From Gemmatimonadota bacterium (GTDB lineage: Bacteria > Latescibacterota > UBA2968 > GCA-2709665), in contig JAPPJY010000096.1 in assembly GCA_028874335.1 (NCBI GenBank), positions 80,478 through 144,477 on the forward strand: DNA of 64,000 nucleotides, written 5' to 3'. Shown here in pieces: positions 7,760-15,948 of the stretch (its first letter is position 1; every line of letters starts with the position of its first letter). Below the pieces are notes generated by a model. That model did no database searches. It was not told the DNA's origin and worked only from the letters and a program-made list of their open reading frames with translations. A program made the position numbers and the translations under genes.

Positions 7760-10111
7760 TCACTCGGTACGCAGCGCATCCACCGGATTCGCCCACGCCG
7801 CACGGATGGCCTGGACGCTCACGGTCAGCAGGACAGCCAGCAGCACGAACCCCCCGCCCAATGCAAAGGTGGGAATGTCCGGGTCAATACGATACGCGAA
7901 ATCCTGCAGCCATCGCTCCGTCGCATAGTACGCCGTGGGGAACGCGATGAGACTCGCAATGACAACATGTTTTACGAAGTCCCTGGATAAAAGTGCGACA
8001 ATCCCGGACGCATGGGCGCCCAGGACCTTCCGGATCCCAATCTCCCGGGTCCGCCTGGCCACTGCAAGGGCCGTGAGCCCGAACGCGCCGAGACAGGCGA
8101 TCAGGACGGCGAACAGGGCCGAATTTCGAAGGACCCGACTCCAGCGTTCTTCTTTCTTGTATTGCCCGTCCACCTCATTGTCAAGGAAAGAATACTGTAA
8201 GGGCTGTTCGGGTGCGACTTCCCGCCACTTCGTCTCCAAATATGCCAGCGTACCAGGGACGTTTTCAGAACGGATCCTGACAAGCAACGCCCCTCTTCCT
8301 TTCTCATCGAACCTCATTACGGCGGGCGGGATACTGTGGTGGAGAGATCGAACGTGGAAGTCCTGGACAACCCCAATCACCTTTAGATCCCGTTCTTCCA
8401 TTCGCAGCGTCCTTCCTATAACCGGCGTCTCCCATCCCAGTCGCCGGACAAGGGTCTCATTCAGGATAATGGAGGATGTCGGTTTGGTGTTTTGCGGATT
8501 GAAGTCCGATCCTTCCAATAGGGAAATTCCCATCGTCTTAAGGAAGTCATTTCCGACATCGACCACTTCGACGTTCAACTCTTCTCCTAGATACTCTACG
8601 CTGCTACTATACCTCGTCCTGTTGCTTAGTGCATGCGTCGTGGTCGTTATCCCAATCACCGCATGGTGCCGCATCAACTCATTCCGATACACGTCGATCT
8701 GGCCGGCATCTCTATTCAGCATATACCACGCTTGAATGCGCAAGACATGCTCGGTATTGAAGCCCAGCGGCTTTTTCTTCAAATACTCGAGTTGCTTAAC
8801 CATCGTCAGCGCGCTTGCGACCAGGAACACCGACAGGGTGAATTGCAATACCACCAGAACCCGCCCCAGACGGTTTGACCCTACCAACCTGATACGACCC
8901 TTTAGTGCTGCGGCGGGCTGTACGTTTGACAGCACCAAGGCCGGGTAACCGCCCGCGGCCAATCCGACGGCCACAGCCAGTCCGACCAGAAAGGCGATCC
9001 CTGCACCGTCCGCCTGATCGCGCAGGGTCAGATCCTTGACCACAACACTTTCGAAAGCCGGCAGGAGGAGTTCCGCAAGGCCCAATCCGGCTAGCAGTGC
9101 AAAAGCGCACAATACCATCGATTCTCCAAGAAACTGGATCAACAGTTGTATCCGGGAGGCGCCCGTCACCTTTCGCATCGCCACCTCCCGGTCGCGGGAG
9201 AATGACCGGCCCACGGCAAACGTAACAAAGTTCACACATGCGATCGTCAGGACGAGAAGAGCGATACCGAGAAGAATATATGAAAATGCCGGATCTCCTC
9301 TTCCAGTGGGTCTCCCTTTATCCCGGTTGAGATGCATCTCCAGCAATGGCAGTAAGCCGATCGATCCGTCCCACCGTTCTCCTCGCCATGGCGGGATCAA
9401 GTTCCGCACCAGTTCCGAAAACCGTTCGCTGAGTTCCGGATATACTTCATTTTCCGAGAGCAATGCGTACGTTGCTACGTCACTGATATTCCAATTCTTT
9501 GGCTCGCCTCTACTTGCAAACGTAGCCAGAAAATCGAACTGAATGCTGGAATTCTTGGGAATGGTCTTCGCGACCCCAGTCACAACGAAATCCCGGACCA
9601 CAGCCGGCGGCCCCCAAAGATTCAGTGAAAGGACTTTGCCGAGAGGATCTTCGTCACCGAAGTATTTTCGCGCCGCCGCTTCGGTGACGACGAGCGAGGA
9701 TGGATCCTCCAGTACCGTCGCCGGGTCTCCTTGCAGCAGCGGAAAGGTGAACACATCCAGAATCGCCGGATCGGCGAACCTAATTTTAGCACGGATGGTC
9801 CGATCCTGATACTTTGCAGAGCGTGCGCCAAAACCGTACCTGACGGCCTGAACGTCCGGAAACGCCTCTCCCAGCGCCGGCCCCAGCGGGTCCGGCGTCA
9901 TGCTGCTCGCACCCGAATGATCATAGAAGTAAACCCGGTAGATCCGCTCCGCGTTCTCATGGAATGCATCGTACGTCCACTCGTTCCGGACGTACAGGAA
10001 CGTCAGAATGCAGAATGCGATCCCGATTGAGAGGCCCGCCACGTTGATCACGGAGTAGACCTTGTGCCCCATGAGATTGCGATACGCCACGATCAGATAA
10101 TTTCGGAGCAT
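7760..10111 (-). CDS. ABC transporter permease 2 (MacB/FtsX type, 783 aa)
   Basis: Same double-FtsX plan as permease 1. Coupling motifs read REVAMRKVTGAS and REIGIRKVLGAH; the C-terminus is ANPVDALRTE. It is the sister of permease 5: the two share length (783 aa), the QRxFLG/ESM segments, KPLGF..EHVLRI after TM5 and the unusual first coupling motif with VTGAS. It lies last in the operon headed by permease 3, 145 bp after the TlpA-like gene. A weak sigma-54-like site at 10243-10258 could provide separate expression. No strong Shine-Dalgarno precedes the ATG. The substrate is unknown. Confidence 0.95.
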   Translation of the reverse strand: MLRNYLIVAYRNLMGHKVYSVINVAGLSIGIAFCILTFLYVRNEWTYDAFHENAERIYRVYFYDHSGASSMTPDPLGPALGEAFPDVQAVRYGFGARSAKYQDRTIRAKIRFADPAILDVFTFPLLQGDPATVLEDPSSLVVTEAAARKYFGDEDPLGKVLSLNLWGPPAVVRDFVVTGVAKTIPKNSSIQFDFLATFASRGEPKNWNISDVATYALLSENEVYPELSERFSELVRNLIPPWRGERWDGSIGLLPLLEMHLNRDKGRPTGRGDPAFSYILLGIALLVLTIACVNFVTFAVGRSFSRDREVAMRKVTGASRIQLLIQFLGESMVLCAFALLAGLGLAELLLPAFESVVVKDLTLRDQADGAGIAFLVGLAVAVGLAAGGYPALVLSNVQPAAALKGRIRLVGSNRLGRVLVVLQFTLSVFLVASALTMVKQLEYLKKKPLGFNTEHVLRIQAWYMLNRDAGQIDVYRNELMRHHAVIGITTTTHALSNRTRYSSSVEYLGEELNVEVVDVGNDFLKTMGISLLEGSDFNPQNTKPTSSIILNETLVRRLGWETPVIGRTLRMEERDLKVIGVVQDFHVRSLHHSIPPAVMRFDEKGRGALLVRIRSENVPGTLAYLETKWREVAPEQPLQYSFLDNEVDGQYKKEERWSRVLRNSALFAVLIACLGAFGLTALAVARRTREIGIRKVLGAHASGIVALLSRDFVKHVVIASLIAFPTAYYATERWLQDFAYRIDPDIPTFALGGGFVLLAVLLTVSVQAIRAAWANPVDALRTE

Positions 10112-10242
10112 GGAACCCGTGCCTTTATAGAAGTGACTTCCATGTGCGTGGTATGGTGCTCTTCTCTGGTCAGCGAAACGCCCGGTACCGATGGCAAAGG
10201 AGGGCTTGTCGGGAAGGCAAACCTGAAACGCTGTGACGTCTC

Positions 10243-10258
10243 AGCACCGTTCGTGCCT
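10243..10258 (-). promoter_or_regulatory. Possible weak sigma-54 promoter before permease 2
   Basis: Minus-strand AGGCACGAACGGTGCT keeps GG-N10-GC spacing and GGCACG, but deviates at the first base and in the -12 element, overlaps the end of the TlpA-like gene, and has no UAS copy at the 63-bp position. It may be chance. Confidence 0.3.
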
Positions 10259-11168
10259 ATTGAGCCATCAGCCGTTCAATGGCTTCGTCCAATATCTTGT
10301 GCGTCGTGGGGCTGCCTCCAACCTGATCGTATACCACCTCTCCACTCGGATTGATGATGACGTTTCTGGGAAGCGCATTCCCGAAAATTTCTGTAACCGT
10401 TTCGTTGTACAGTGCCTGGGTGTATGCAAATTTGCGACTTTCGAGGAACCGCGAAAGGTCTTCTCTTTTGTCGGTCGCAATGGCAAGGAATGAAATATCG
10501 TCATTGCCGCTGTATTTCTCTACCAGTTCATTCAACCCGGGCATCTCCGCAATACACGGCGAACAGGTGGTGGCCCACCAGTTGATTACCACGAATCCGC
10601 CTCTCAGATCCGCGATTGCCAGAGAATCGCCATTGAGAAGCTGAACCCGGAAGTCCGGGATCTGAGCCTGCCACTTCAGCCGATTATCGTGGGTCTCGCC
10701 TGATTCGTCCCCTCGAACCGAAGCGGAATACGTTTGGTCTTCCTGCCTGTATAACAGAAGTCCGTGGGAGAGTATGACCCGGATCTCGACGTTGACGCTT
10801 CCCTGAGTTGCGCCAAGCGTCTTCAGATCAACCGATCCGCTGTAGACGTCCGAATCGCCGCGCTTCATCGATCCGGTGGTCATCCTGACGTTTCGTATAT
10901 CGTCAAGGCCAGCCACCCAGAACCGGTCCTTTCCCTTGCCATCCTTTCCCCAGACGACAACCACTAATCCTGTAGCGCCTTCCACGCTGATCTGCGCCTG
11001 TTTTATATCGGTCCAGGAAAGTCGGTTCAAAGGCGAAATTTCTGGTGCACCGTCCACGAAAAAGGATGCCAAAAATGTCTCTGGCTTCTCGGCAGCGAGG
11101 GTCTTACCGTTGTGGAGGGTCAGCGCGAGCAGGGAGCAGATGCCAACCACCAGTACTGTTCTGATCAT
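10257..11168 (-). CDS. TlpA-like thioredoxin-fold protein, exported (303 aa)
   Basis: Periplasmic thiol-disulfide protein. Residues 1-25 form a signal peptide (MIRTVLVVGICSLLALTL..LAAEKP). Residues ~26-165 form a beta-rich N-terminal domain I do not recognise. Residues ~166-303 are a TlpA/ResA-type thioredoxin domain: PDFRVQLLNGDSLAIADLRGGFVVINWWATTCSPCIAEMPGLNEL with redox motif CSPC, a cis-Pro region ALPRNVIINPSGEVVY. GAGGG lies 7 nt before the ATG. It sits between the DUF4097 and permease 2 genes in the P2 operon, which suggests an envelope redox or repair job linked to the permease system, but its target is unknown. Confidence 0.85.
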   Translation of the reverse strand: MIRTVLVVGICSLLALTLHNGKTLAAEKPETFLASFFVDGAPEISPLNRLSWTDIKQAQISVEGATGLVVVVWGKDGKGKDRFWVAGLDDIRNVRMTTGSMKRGDSDVYSGSVDLKTLGATQGSVNVEIRVILSHGLLLYRQEDQTYSASVRGDESGETHDNRLKWQAQIPDFRVQLLNGDSLAIADLRGGFVVINWWATTCSPCIAEMPGLNELVEKYSGNDDISFLAIATDKREDLSRFLESRKFAYTQALYNETVTEIFGNALPRNVIINPSGEVVYDQVGGSPTTHKILDEAIERLMAQ

Positions 11169-11256
11169 GATATATCCCTCTTACTGAGCGCCCGGAGACA
11201 TCGCTCAAGGAAGCAATCGTTATGTCGACCCCCGGCCGCCCCCCGTTGTCCGAACG

Positions 11257-12090
11257 CTATCGCGACTTTCGCTCCTTCAGCCGTATCGATCCGTTCACCG
11301 TCTTCAGATGAATCAGTTCCCCGCCTCCGTTGATGACGCCGTCGACGGACTTGCTGATAAGCCCCTTCACGGTAATCGGAAAATCGGTATTGATCTTTCC
11401 GTTTACCGTGGATGCTTTCAGGTTTGCTTTCAGACCTTTTGGCAGCGTTACCTCGATGCTGCCGTTTGTCGTTGCAGCGCGGAACTCGTGCTGTTGTTCG
11501 CCGCTCCCGCCAACCGCCACCTCGATGCTCCCGTTTGTCGTTTTCGCGTTGATCGGACCCAGTACCTCCAGGAGACCGATCTTGCCGTTCGTCGTCTTTG
11601 CCTGAATTGCCCCGACGATCCCGGTAAGCCCGATGCGGCCGTTGGTCGTCTTCGCATCGACGGCGCCAGATATATCCTTGACCTCTATGGTTCCATTGAC
11701 CGTTTTCAATTCCAGGTCGATCTCTTTAGGCACCGTCACCGCATAGGCGACACTGACGTTCCGGTTCCTCCCTGGCTTTTTGGGTGCCTCCGTCCGGATG
11801 TCGACCCCCGCTTCATTCCTGTCGAACTGCACCGTGGTCTTCTCCAGAAGCAGCCGCGCCTCTTCTTCGCTTTCGGCGCGCGCGCGCTTGACCGCCTTCA
11901 TCCTCACCTCGGGCCAGTCCCAGGTATTGACCGATATATCCCCGTTCACGTTGACAATCGTGATTCGTCCGCCCGGCGAGAATTCGACGGAACGCTCGAC
12001 GACCTCCTCCTCGACACGCTTCCCCGCGTCGCAGCGGGCCGGCGCCAGAGAGAAGATAAACATCGCGATCAGTATGGGAACAGGTTTCAT
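11257..12090 (-). CDS. DUF4097-family exported beta-repeat protein (277 aa)
   Basis: Signal peptide MKPVPILIAMFIFSLAPARCDA, then a beta-solenoid-like protein made of repeats of the kind 'AKTTNG-I-L' (VDAKTTNGRIGLTG, IQAKTTNGKIGLLE, INAKTTNGSIEVAV, RAATTNGSIEVTL, LKASTVNGKINTD, LKTVNGSIRLK) spanning ~130-275. This is the DUF4097/DUF4098 adhesin-like fold often found beside envelope-stress regulators. A strong AGGAGG precedes the ATG by 9 nt. A second gene with the same plan (45771-46715) also directly follows a permease on the minus strand, so the permease-DUF4097 pairing is repeated within the window. Confidence 0.85.
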   Translation of the reverse strand: MKPVPILIAMFIFSLAPARCDAGKRVEEEVVERSVEFSPGGRITIVNVNGDISVNTWDWPEVRMKAVKRARAESEEEARLLLEKTTVQFDRNEAGVDIRTEAPKKPGRNRNVSVAYAVTVPKEIDLELKTVNGTIEVKDISGAVDAKTTNGRIGLTGIVGAIQAKTTNGKIGLLEVLGPINAKTTNGSIEVAVGGSGEQQHEFRAATTNGSIEVTLPKGLKANLKASTVNGKINTDFPITVKGLISKSVDGVINGGGELIHLKTVNGSIRLKERKSR

Positions 12091-12169
12091 GCGGCAGTCA
12101 CCTCCTGGTTCGGCAATTGAATACAGCTTGTCTTACAGGTCATGAATCATGTCCGAAATGCAGTTTCAA

Positions 12170-12310
12170 CTACCGGGGGCTATATTTCTCGACAAACCTC
12201 TCTACAGCTCTCACGAACCGGAAAGCCAGCAGAAGCAGGTAGATGACCACCGCTGCGACCAAACCCATATAGATAACACCCATCATGGGAATCCATTCTG
12301 GACTGAACAT
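12170..12310 (-). CDS. Small single-span membrane protein (46 aa)
   Basis: The longer frame in this region is not credible upstream. An ATG at 12310 with an excellent Shine-Dalgarno (GGGAGGG, 6 nt spacing) begins a 46-residue protein with one hydrophobic helix (IPMMGVIYMGLVAAVVIYLL) followed by a basic amphipathic tail ending FVEKYSPR. It lies inside the P2 operon between the COG3671-like and DUF4097 genes. The family is not recognised; small membrane partners or regulators are common in envelope-stress operons, but no function is assigned. Confidence 0.7.
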   Translation of the reverse strand: MFSPEWIPMMGVIYMGLVAAVVIYLLLLAFRFVRAVERFVEKYSPR

Positions 12311-12471
12311 CGTTACGCCCTCCCTATAAGGGTTCTGAGGTGTTGGTGTCGGATCTTCATCATGGTTGAGGTATCTGGAAATGCAGCCGCCGTTCTCCTT
12401 GCGCAACGGAGTTGGCCGATACAGCGCGATTCCGGCGGGCCGGATTCCAGGGGTTCTCCAGACGTGACCGC

Positions 12472-12867
12472 TTAGAATAGCCATGTACCGGGATTGGGGT
12501 ACGGCTCTTCGCGCAATTCGTATTTCAAACCCTTTATGCACCGGACTATGGTCCAGATCACGCCGAACATCCACCCGGCTGAGCCTGCCGCAAGCATTAA
12601 GCCGAAACCGTCAGAACGCACAAACCCGATCGAAGCGACAACGGCCGCAAAGGCGATCAGGATGTACAGCCATCCGATCCAAAACGTGCGAATCTGAAAC
12701 CGGTAGTGCGAAACCAACCCATCCGGCGCATCCGATCGGCACACATAGGCCAGCACGACGCCGATCAACCCACCGATGGGCCCGATAAAGAACTCGGCCA
12801 GGAAGAGAACGTAAACGACCCTTGCTGCAGAAATCGAATCCAGATATGTCCGTACCGTCTCAGCCAT
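12472..12867 (-). CDS. COG3671/DUF4870-like integral membrane protein (131 aa)
   Basis: Predicted inner-membrane protein with about three hydrophobic segments (VVYVLFLAEFFIGPIGGLIGVVLAYV; TFWIGWLYILIAFAAVVASIGFV; FGLMLAAGSAGWMFGVIWTIVRCI). The pattern HYRFQIRTFWIG ... RCIKGLKYELREEPYPNPGTWLF is typical of a widespread uncharacterised family. The ATG at 12867 is preferred (GGAGG, 5 nt spacing) over one four codons earlier. It is 53 bp from permease 3 and co-transcribed with it. Confidence 0.75.
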   Translation of the reverse strand: MAETVRTYLDSISAARVVYVLFLAEFFIGPIGGLIGVVLAYVCRSDAPDGLVSHYRFQIRTFWIGWLYILIAFAAVVASIGFVRSDGFGLMLAAGSAGWMFGVIWTIVRCIKGLKYELREEPYPNPGTWLF

Positions 12868-12920
12868 CGCGTCCTCCATCCGTGATAAGCAGCTTGAGAT
12901 ATTTCGAGCAGCCTTGAAGT

Positions 12921-15380
12921 CTATTCATACCGCAGTGCATCCACAGGGTTCGCGCGGGCCGCCCGGATCGTCCGGGTACTCACCGTCAGCAGCACGACCG
13001 CCAGCGTCAGCAGACCACCCAGCAGGAACACGCTGGCGGTCAACCCAATGCGATATGCGAAATCTTGCAACCACCAGGTCGATGCCAAGAAGGTCAGGGG
13101 CCAGGCGCATAGATTTGCAATCAGAACCAGTACTACAAAATCGCGCGACAACAGCGAAACGACATTCAAGACGGAGGCACCCATCGCTTTTCGAATGCCT
13201 ATTTCCTTGGTTCGCTTCGCCACGGCCAATGCCGTCAAACCAAATGCACCCAGACATGCGATAAAGACGGCAAGAATCGTCGCATAACCAATAATCTTGC
13301 TCCAACTCAAGAAGTCCTGGTAATAATTCTCGATATCGTCATCAAGGAACGAAGAGTAGAACGGTTCATTGGCGGGCGCGATCTTCTTCCACTCTGCTTC
13401 CATGAATTTCAGAGTCCCGACGGTATCATCAGGTTTGATTCGAACAAGGAAGTTTTCCGCTTCATCGCCTATGGATGAATTCAGCAATAGCATGGTCGGC
13501 TGGACATTCTGTTGTAGCGGCATCAGATAAAAATCCTTGACCACGCCGATGACTCGAGCAACACCATCGGACCTTCTCAATGACTGTACGCCCCTACCAT
13601 CAAACGCGACGGTCTGACCGATCGGATCGTCCCATCCCATCTGTCTCACAAAGGCTTCATTTACGACGACGCTTCCTTTTACCTGGTCGTTAGCACGGAC
13701 ATCAAAATCACGACCCGACAACATCTTCATTTCAAGTGTTTTTACAAAATCATAATCAACATAGTGACGTTTCGCCCAGACTGACTGCCCGTGTTCGCTT
13801 TTCCCTTCGTACCAACGCTCTTCCATTAGTGGGTACTTCACCATAGTGCATCCAACCACTCTGTGATGTTGCAAAAAGCCTGTCTTGAGCAACTGGTAAT
13901 GCCCGCCCATTTCGGGAAGCGCATCGGTATCAACCGAGATTACGAATTCCTTGTTGAAGCCAAGATCCTTTTCTCTAACAAACCGAAGTTGATAAACCAT
14001 GATTAGTGTGCAGGTAATTAACGCGCTCGACAGCATAAACTGCCCGAGAACGAGCACGCGACCGAGCAGATTGCGGTGGCTCGGCTTGAACCGCCCACTG
14101 AGTATGGCAACCGGATGCATCCCTGATAGGATGAGCGCAGGATAGCTGCAGATAAGCATTCCGACGACCAATACCAGCACGACCAACAAGACTATAGAGG
14201 TCCCACTGAAAACGGGGTTGAAAGACAGGCTTTGATGCGTGAATCGGTTGAAGTACGGCAGCGCATGTTCGGCGAATACCAGACCAATGCCCACGGACAG
14301 CATACTCATCAAGACCGACTCGCATGAGTATTGCCAAAACAACTGAAAGCGCAACGCACCCAACACTTTGCGAACACCGACCTCTCTTGTGCGCGTGCCC
14401 ATGCGACCGACCGCAAGGTTGACATAATTGATCGACGCCATCACCAGCACCAGCACCGAAATGCAGATCAATCCGTATCCGGTCAGTGGATCCCGCGGCG
14501 GTTTCACACCATGATTTCTGATTTCCATCAGATCCATTCGATGGCGCAATGCTGTAAGCGGCTGAAGCGGTAAATGCAGATTTTTCGCTGCGATCTCCGG
14601 TCGCAGCATGTTTGCTCTTACGATCGAACGCAACGCCGGTTCTATATCTTCGGCTTCCGTATCATCACTCAGTTTAACGTAGGTTCCGCATTTGGAAATC
14701 CGCTTCCAATCATCGGGTTGCACGTGCAAAAAGAACCAGAGATGCTGGTACGGTAGCAACATTTCAAACTGAATGGATGAGTTGTCGGGAATCGGTTCGG
14801 CAACGCCGGTTACCGCAAAATCGGCGCTCTCATGGCTCCAGATAGATCGCAGGCTCAACCGTTTTCCAACTGGATTCTCCTCTCCGAAGATCCTCATTGC
14901 AGTCTCCGCGCTCAACACGACAGAGTGCGGACTCTTCAAGACAACCTCCGGATCACCTGCACGAAGCGGAAACGAGAACATGCTCAAGAACTCGGGATCC
15001 ACGATCAGAAACTGCAACTTAAAAACCTCGTCTCCATATGTAACCTGAATTTCCCGGTCTCCGCGGTCGCTGCCTCGCGTGGCAGTCAGCCGCACGGCCA
15101 TGTCCAAACCTGAAACTGTCTGGAGAAGTTCATCGCGCAATGCAGTCGGCACCGTAGGCAGGGAAAAGCCCTTTTGGTCCGATCCGGAGAATTCAATATT
15201 CACGCGATAAATCCGGTCGGCATGTTCATGAAACGCGTCATAGGTCCACTCGTGATGCACGTACAGATACGTCAACACGCAAAAGGCGATAGCTATTGCG
15301 AGGCCAAAAACGTTGATCGCCGAAAAGGCCTTGTTGCGCACCAGGTTCCGGTATGCTACGATCAGATAGTTCCAGAACAT
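12921..15380 (-). CDS. ABC transporter permease 3 (MacB/FtsX type, 819 aa)
   Basis: Double-FtsX permease on the common plan. Coupling motifs REVGVRKVLGAL and KEIGIRKAMGAS; terminus ANPVDALRYE. The open frame extends seven codons upstream, but MFWNYLIVAYRNL at 15380 is the start conserved in its paralogues. It is slightly longer than most because of an extended second periplasmic domain (the ..SLRRSDGVARVIGVVKDFYL region). First gene of a six-gene operon driven by sigma-54 promoter P2 with operator UAS2; leader ~70 nt. Confidence 0.95.
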   Translation of the reverse strand: MFWNYLIVAYRNLVRNKAFSAINVFGLAIAIAFCVLTYLYVHHEWTYDAFHEHADRIYRVNIEFSGSDQKGFSLPTVPTALRDELLQTVSGLDMAVRLTATRGSDRGDREIQVTYGDEVFKLQFLIVDPEFLSMFSFPLRAGDPEVVLKSPHSVVLSAETAMRIFGEENPVGKRLSLRSIWSHESADFAVTGVAEPIPDNSSIQFEMLLPYQHLWFFLHVQPDDWKRISKCGTYVKLSDDTEAEDIEPALRSIVRANMLRPEIAAKNLHLPLQPLTALRHRMDLMEIRNHGVKPPRDPLTGYGLICISVLVLVMASINYVNLAVGRMGTRTREVGVRKVLGALRFQLFWQYSCESVLMSMLSVGIGLVFAEHALPYFNRFTHQSLSFNPVFSGTSIVLLVVLVLVVGMLICSYPALILSGMHPVAILSGRFKPSHRNLLGRVLVLGQFMLSSALITCTLIMVYQLRFVREKDLGFNKEFVISVDTDALPEMGGHYQLLKTGFLQHHRVVGCTMVKYPLMEERWYEGKSEHGQSVWAKRHYVDYDFVKTLEMKMLSGRDFDVRANDQVKGSVVVNEAFVRQMGWDDPIGQTVAFDGRGVQSLRRSDGVARVIGVVKDFYLMPLQQNVQPTMLLLNSSIGDEAENFLVRIKPDDTVGTLKFMEAEWKKIAPANEPFYSSFLDDDIENYYQDFLSWSKIIGYATILAVFIACLGAFGLTALAVAKRTKEIGIRKAMGASVLNVVSLLSRDFVVLVLIANLCAWPLTFLASTWWLQDFAYRIGLTASVFLLGGLLTLAVVLLTVSTRTIRAARANPVDALRYE

Positions 15381-15462
15381 TGCAATACCCAAGTGGGGCA
15401 CCGATAAACCCGCCGCGGACCGAACGATGAGAATTGAGCGGCGTCCAGGTGTTCTATTGTCT

Positions 15463-15478
15463 TGCGATTATCGTGCCA
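15463..15478 (-). promoter_or_regulatory. Sigma-54 promoter P2 (permease 3 operon)
   Basis: Minus-strand TGGCACGATAATCGCA: perfect -24 half, GG-N10-GC spacing, and the same TCGC variant at -12 as P1. UAS2 begins exactly 63 bp further upstream. Confidence 0.85.
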
Positions 15479-15541
15479 TGGATTCAACTTATTAAATATC
15501 AATTATATATGTGATGCTTGTCCGATAGAACTGCCCGACAA

Positions 15542-15579
15542 GTGTTCGATAATGATACACTATTGTCCGGAAATGAACA
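15542..15579. promoter_or_regulatory. UAS2: tandem operator for the NtrC-type activator
   Basis: Sites TGTTCGATAATGATACA and TGTCCGGAAATGAACA, 21 bp apart, match UAS1 and UAS3 position by position. A further half-site pair (TTGTCCG at 15518 and CCCGACAA around 15534) lies just downstream on the promoter side and may add a third, weaker site. Confidence 0.8.
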
Positions 15580-15650
15580 CTAGTCACGCATAACGACATC
15601 CGGGGATTACGGATGCGCTTTGTCTTGATCACTTTCACTGGAGGTGAGTC

Positions 15651-15714
15651 GCCTGCCTGCTGAAGCAGGCGAGGCGGGCAGAAGCCGAGCCGGTCCCCTG
15701 AGCTTGTCGAAGGG
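15651..15714. repeat. REP-like hairpin plus CCTGAGCTTGTCGAAGGG repeat
   Basis: Holds GCCTGCCTGCTGAAGCAGGC (15651-15670; hairpin) followed by GAGGCGGGC, and CCTGAGCTTGTCGAAGGG at 15697-15714. The latter recurs at 61251-61268. Both are dispersed intergenic sequence types seen in many bacterial genomes. The rest of 15580-15750 shows no gene. Confidence 0.6.
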
Positions 15715-15749
15715 TCGAAGGGTTGCCGAGTGCTGTTGCGGTGGGGAGG

Positions 15750-15906
15750 TCGTGCCATAGCGTTGGCCGGCGTATTGCTTATTGCGAAGCAAGCACCAGA
15801 AGAGATCCTCGGCGGCGGTTTGGATCTTTCGGACGGATGGGCAACTTCTGGATCTTAAATCACGATCAAAATGGACGAATTCGAAACGGGGAGTTTCGCT
15901 CTCCAT
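15750..15906 (-). pseudogene. Remnant resembling DUF559 (very-short-patch-repair-like endonuclease domain)
   Basis: The minus-strand frame reads ..CPSVRKIQTAAEDLFWCLLRNKQYAG.., which fits the start of DUF559 domains (Q-x-x-AE-x-LFW-x-LLRN-x-Q-x-x-G). The similarity stops after ~30 residues, and the catalytic part (H-P-I-G-x-Y-I-V-D-F) is absent; the frame runs into repeat DNA. It is best read as a 5' fragment of a decayed gene. Similarity is by eye only. Confidence 0.35.
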
Positions 15907-15948
15907 CGCTCCTGGACTGCACTGGTGACGACTGCACGTTGCTCGGCA

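Noticed and set aside
11246..11260. TGTCCGAACG between DUF4097 and TlpA-like genes as a fourth UAS
   Set aside because: A single half-site without partner half or nearby sigma-54 promoter.
12311..12574. Upstream part of the 134-codon minus-strand frame containing the 46-aa membrane protein
   Set aside because: Sequence is Pro/Arg-rich, shadow-like, overlaps the COG3671-like gene, and the internal ATG has the strong ribosome site.
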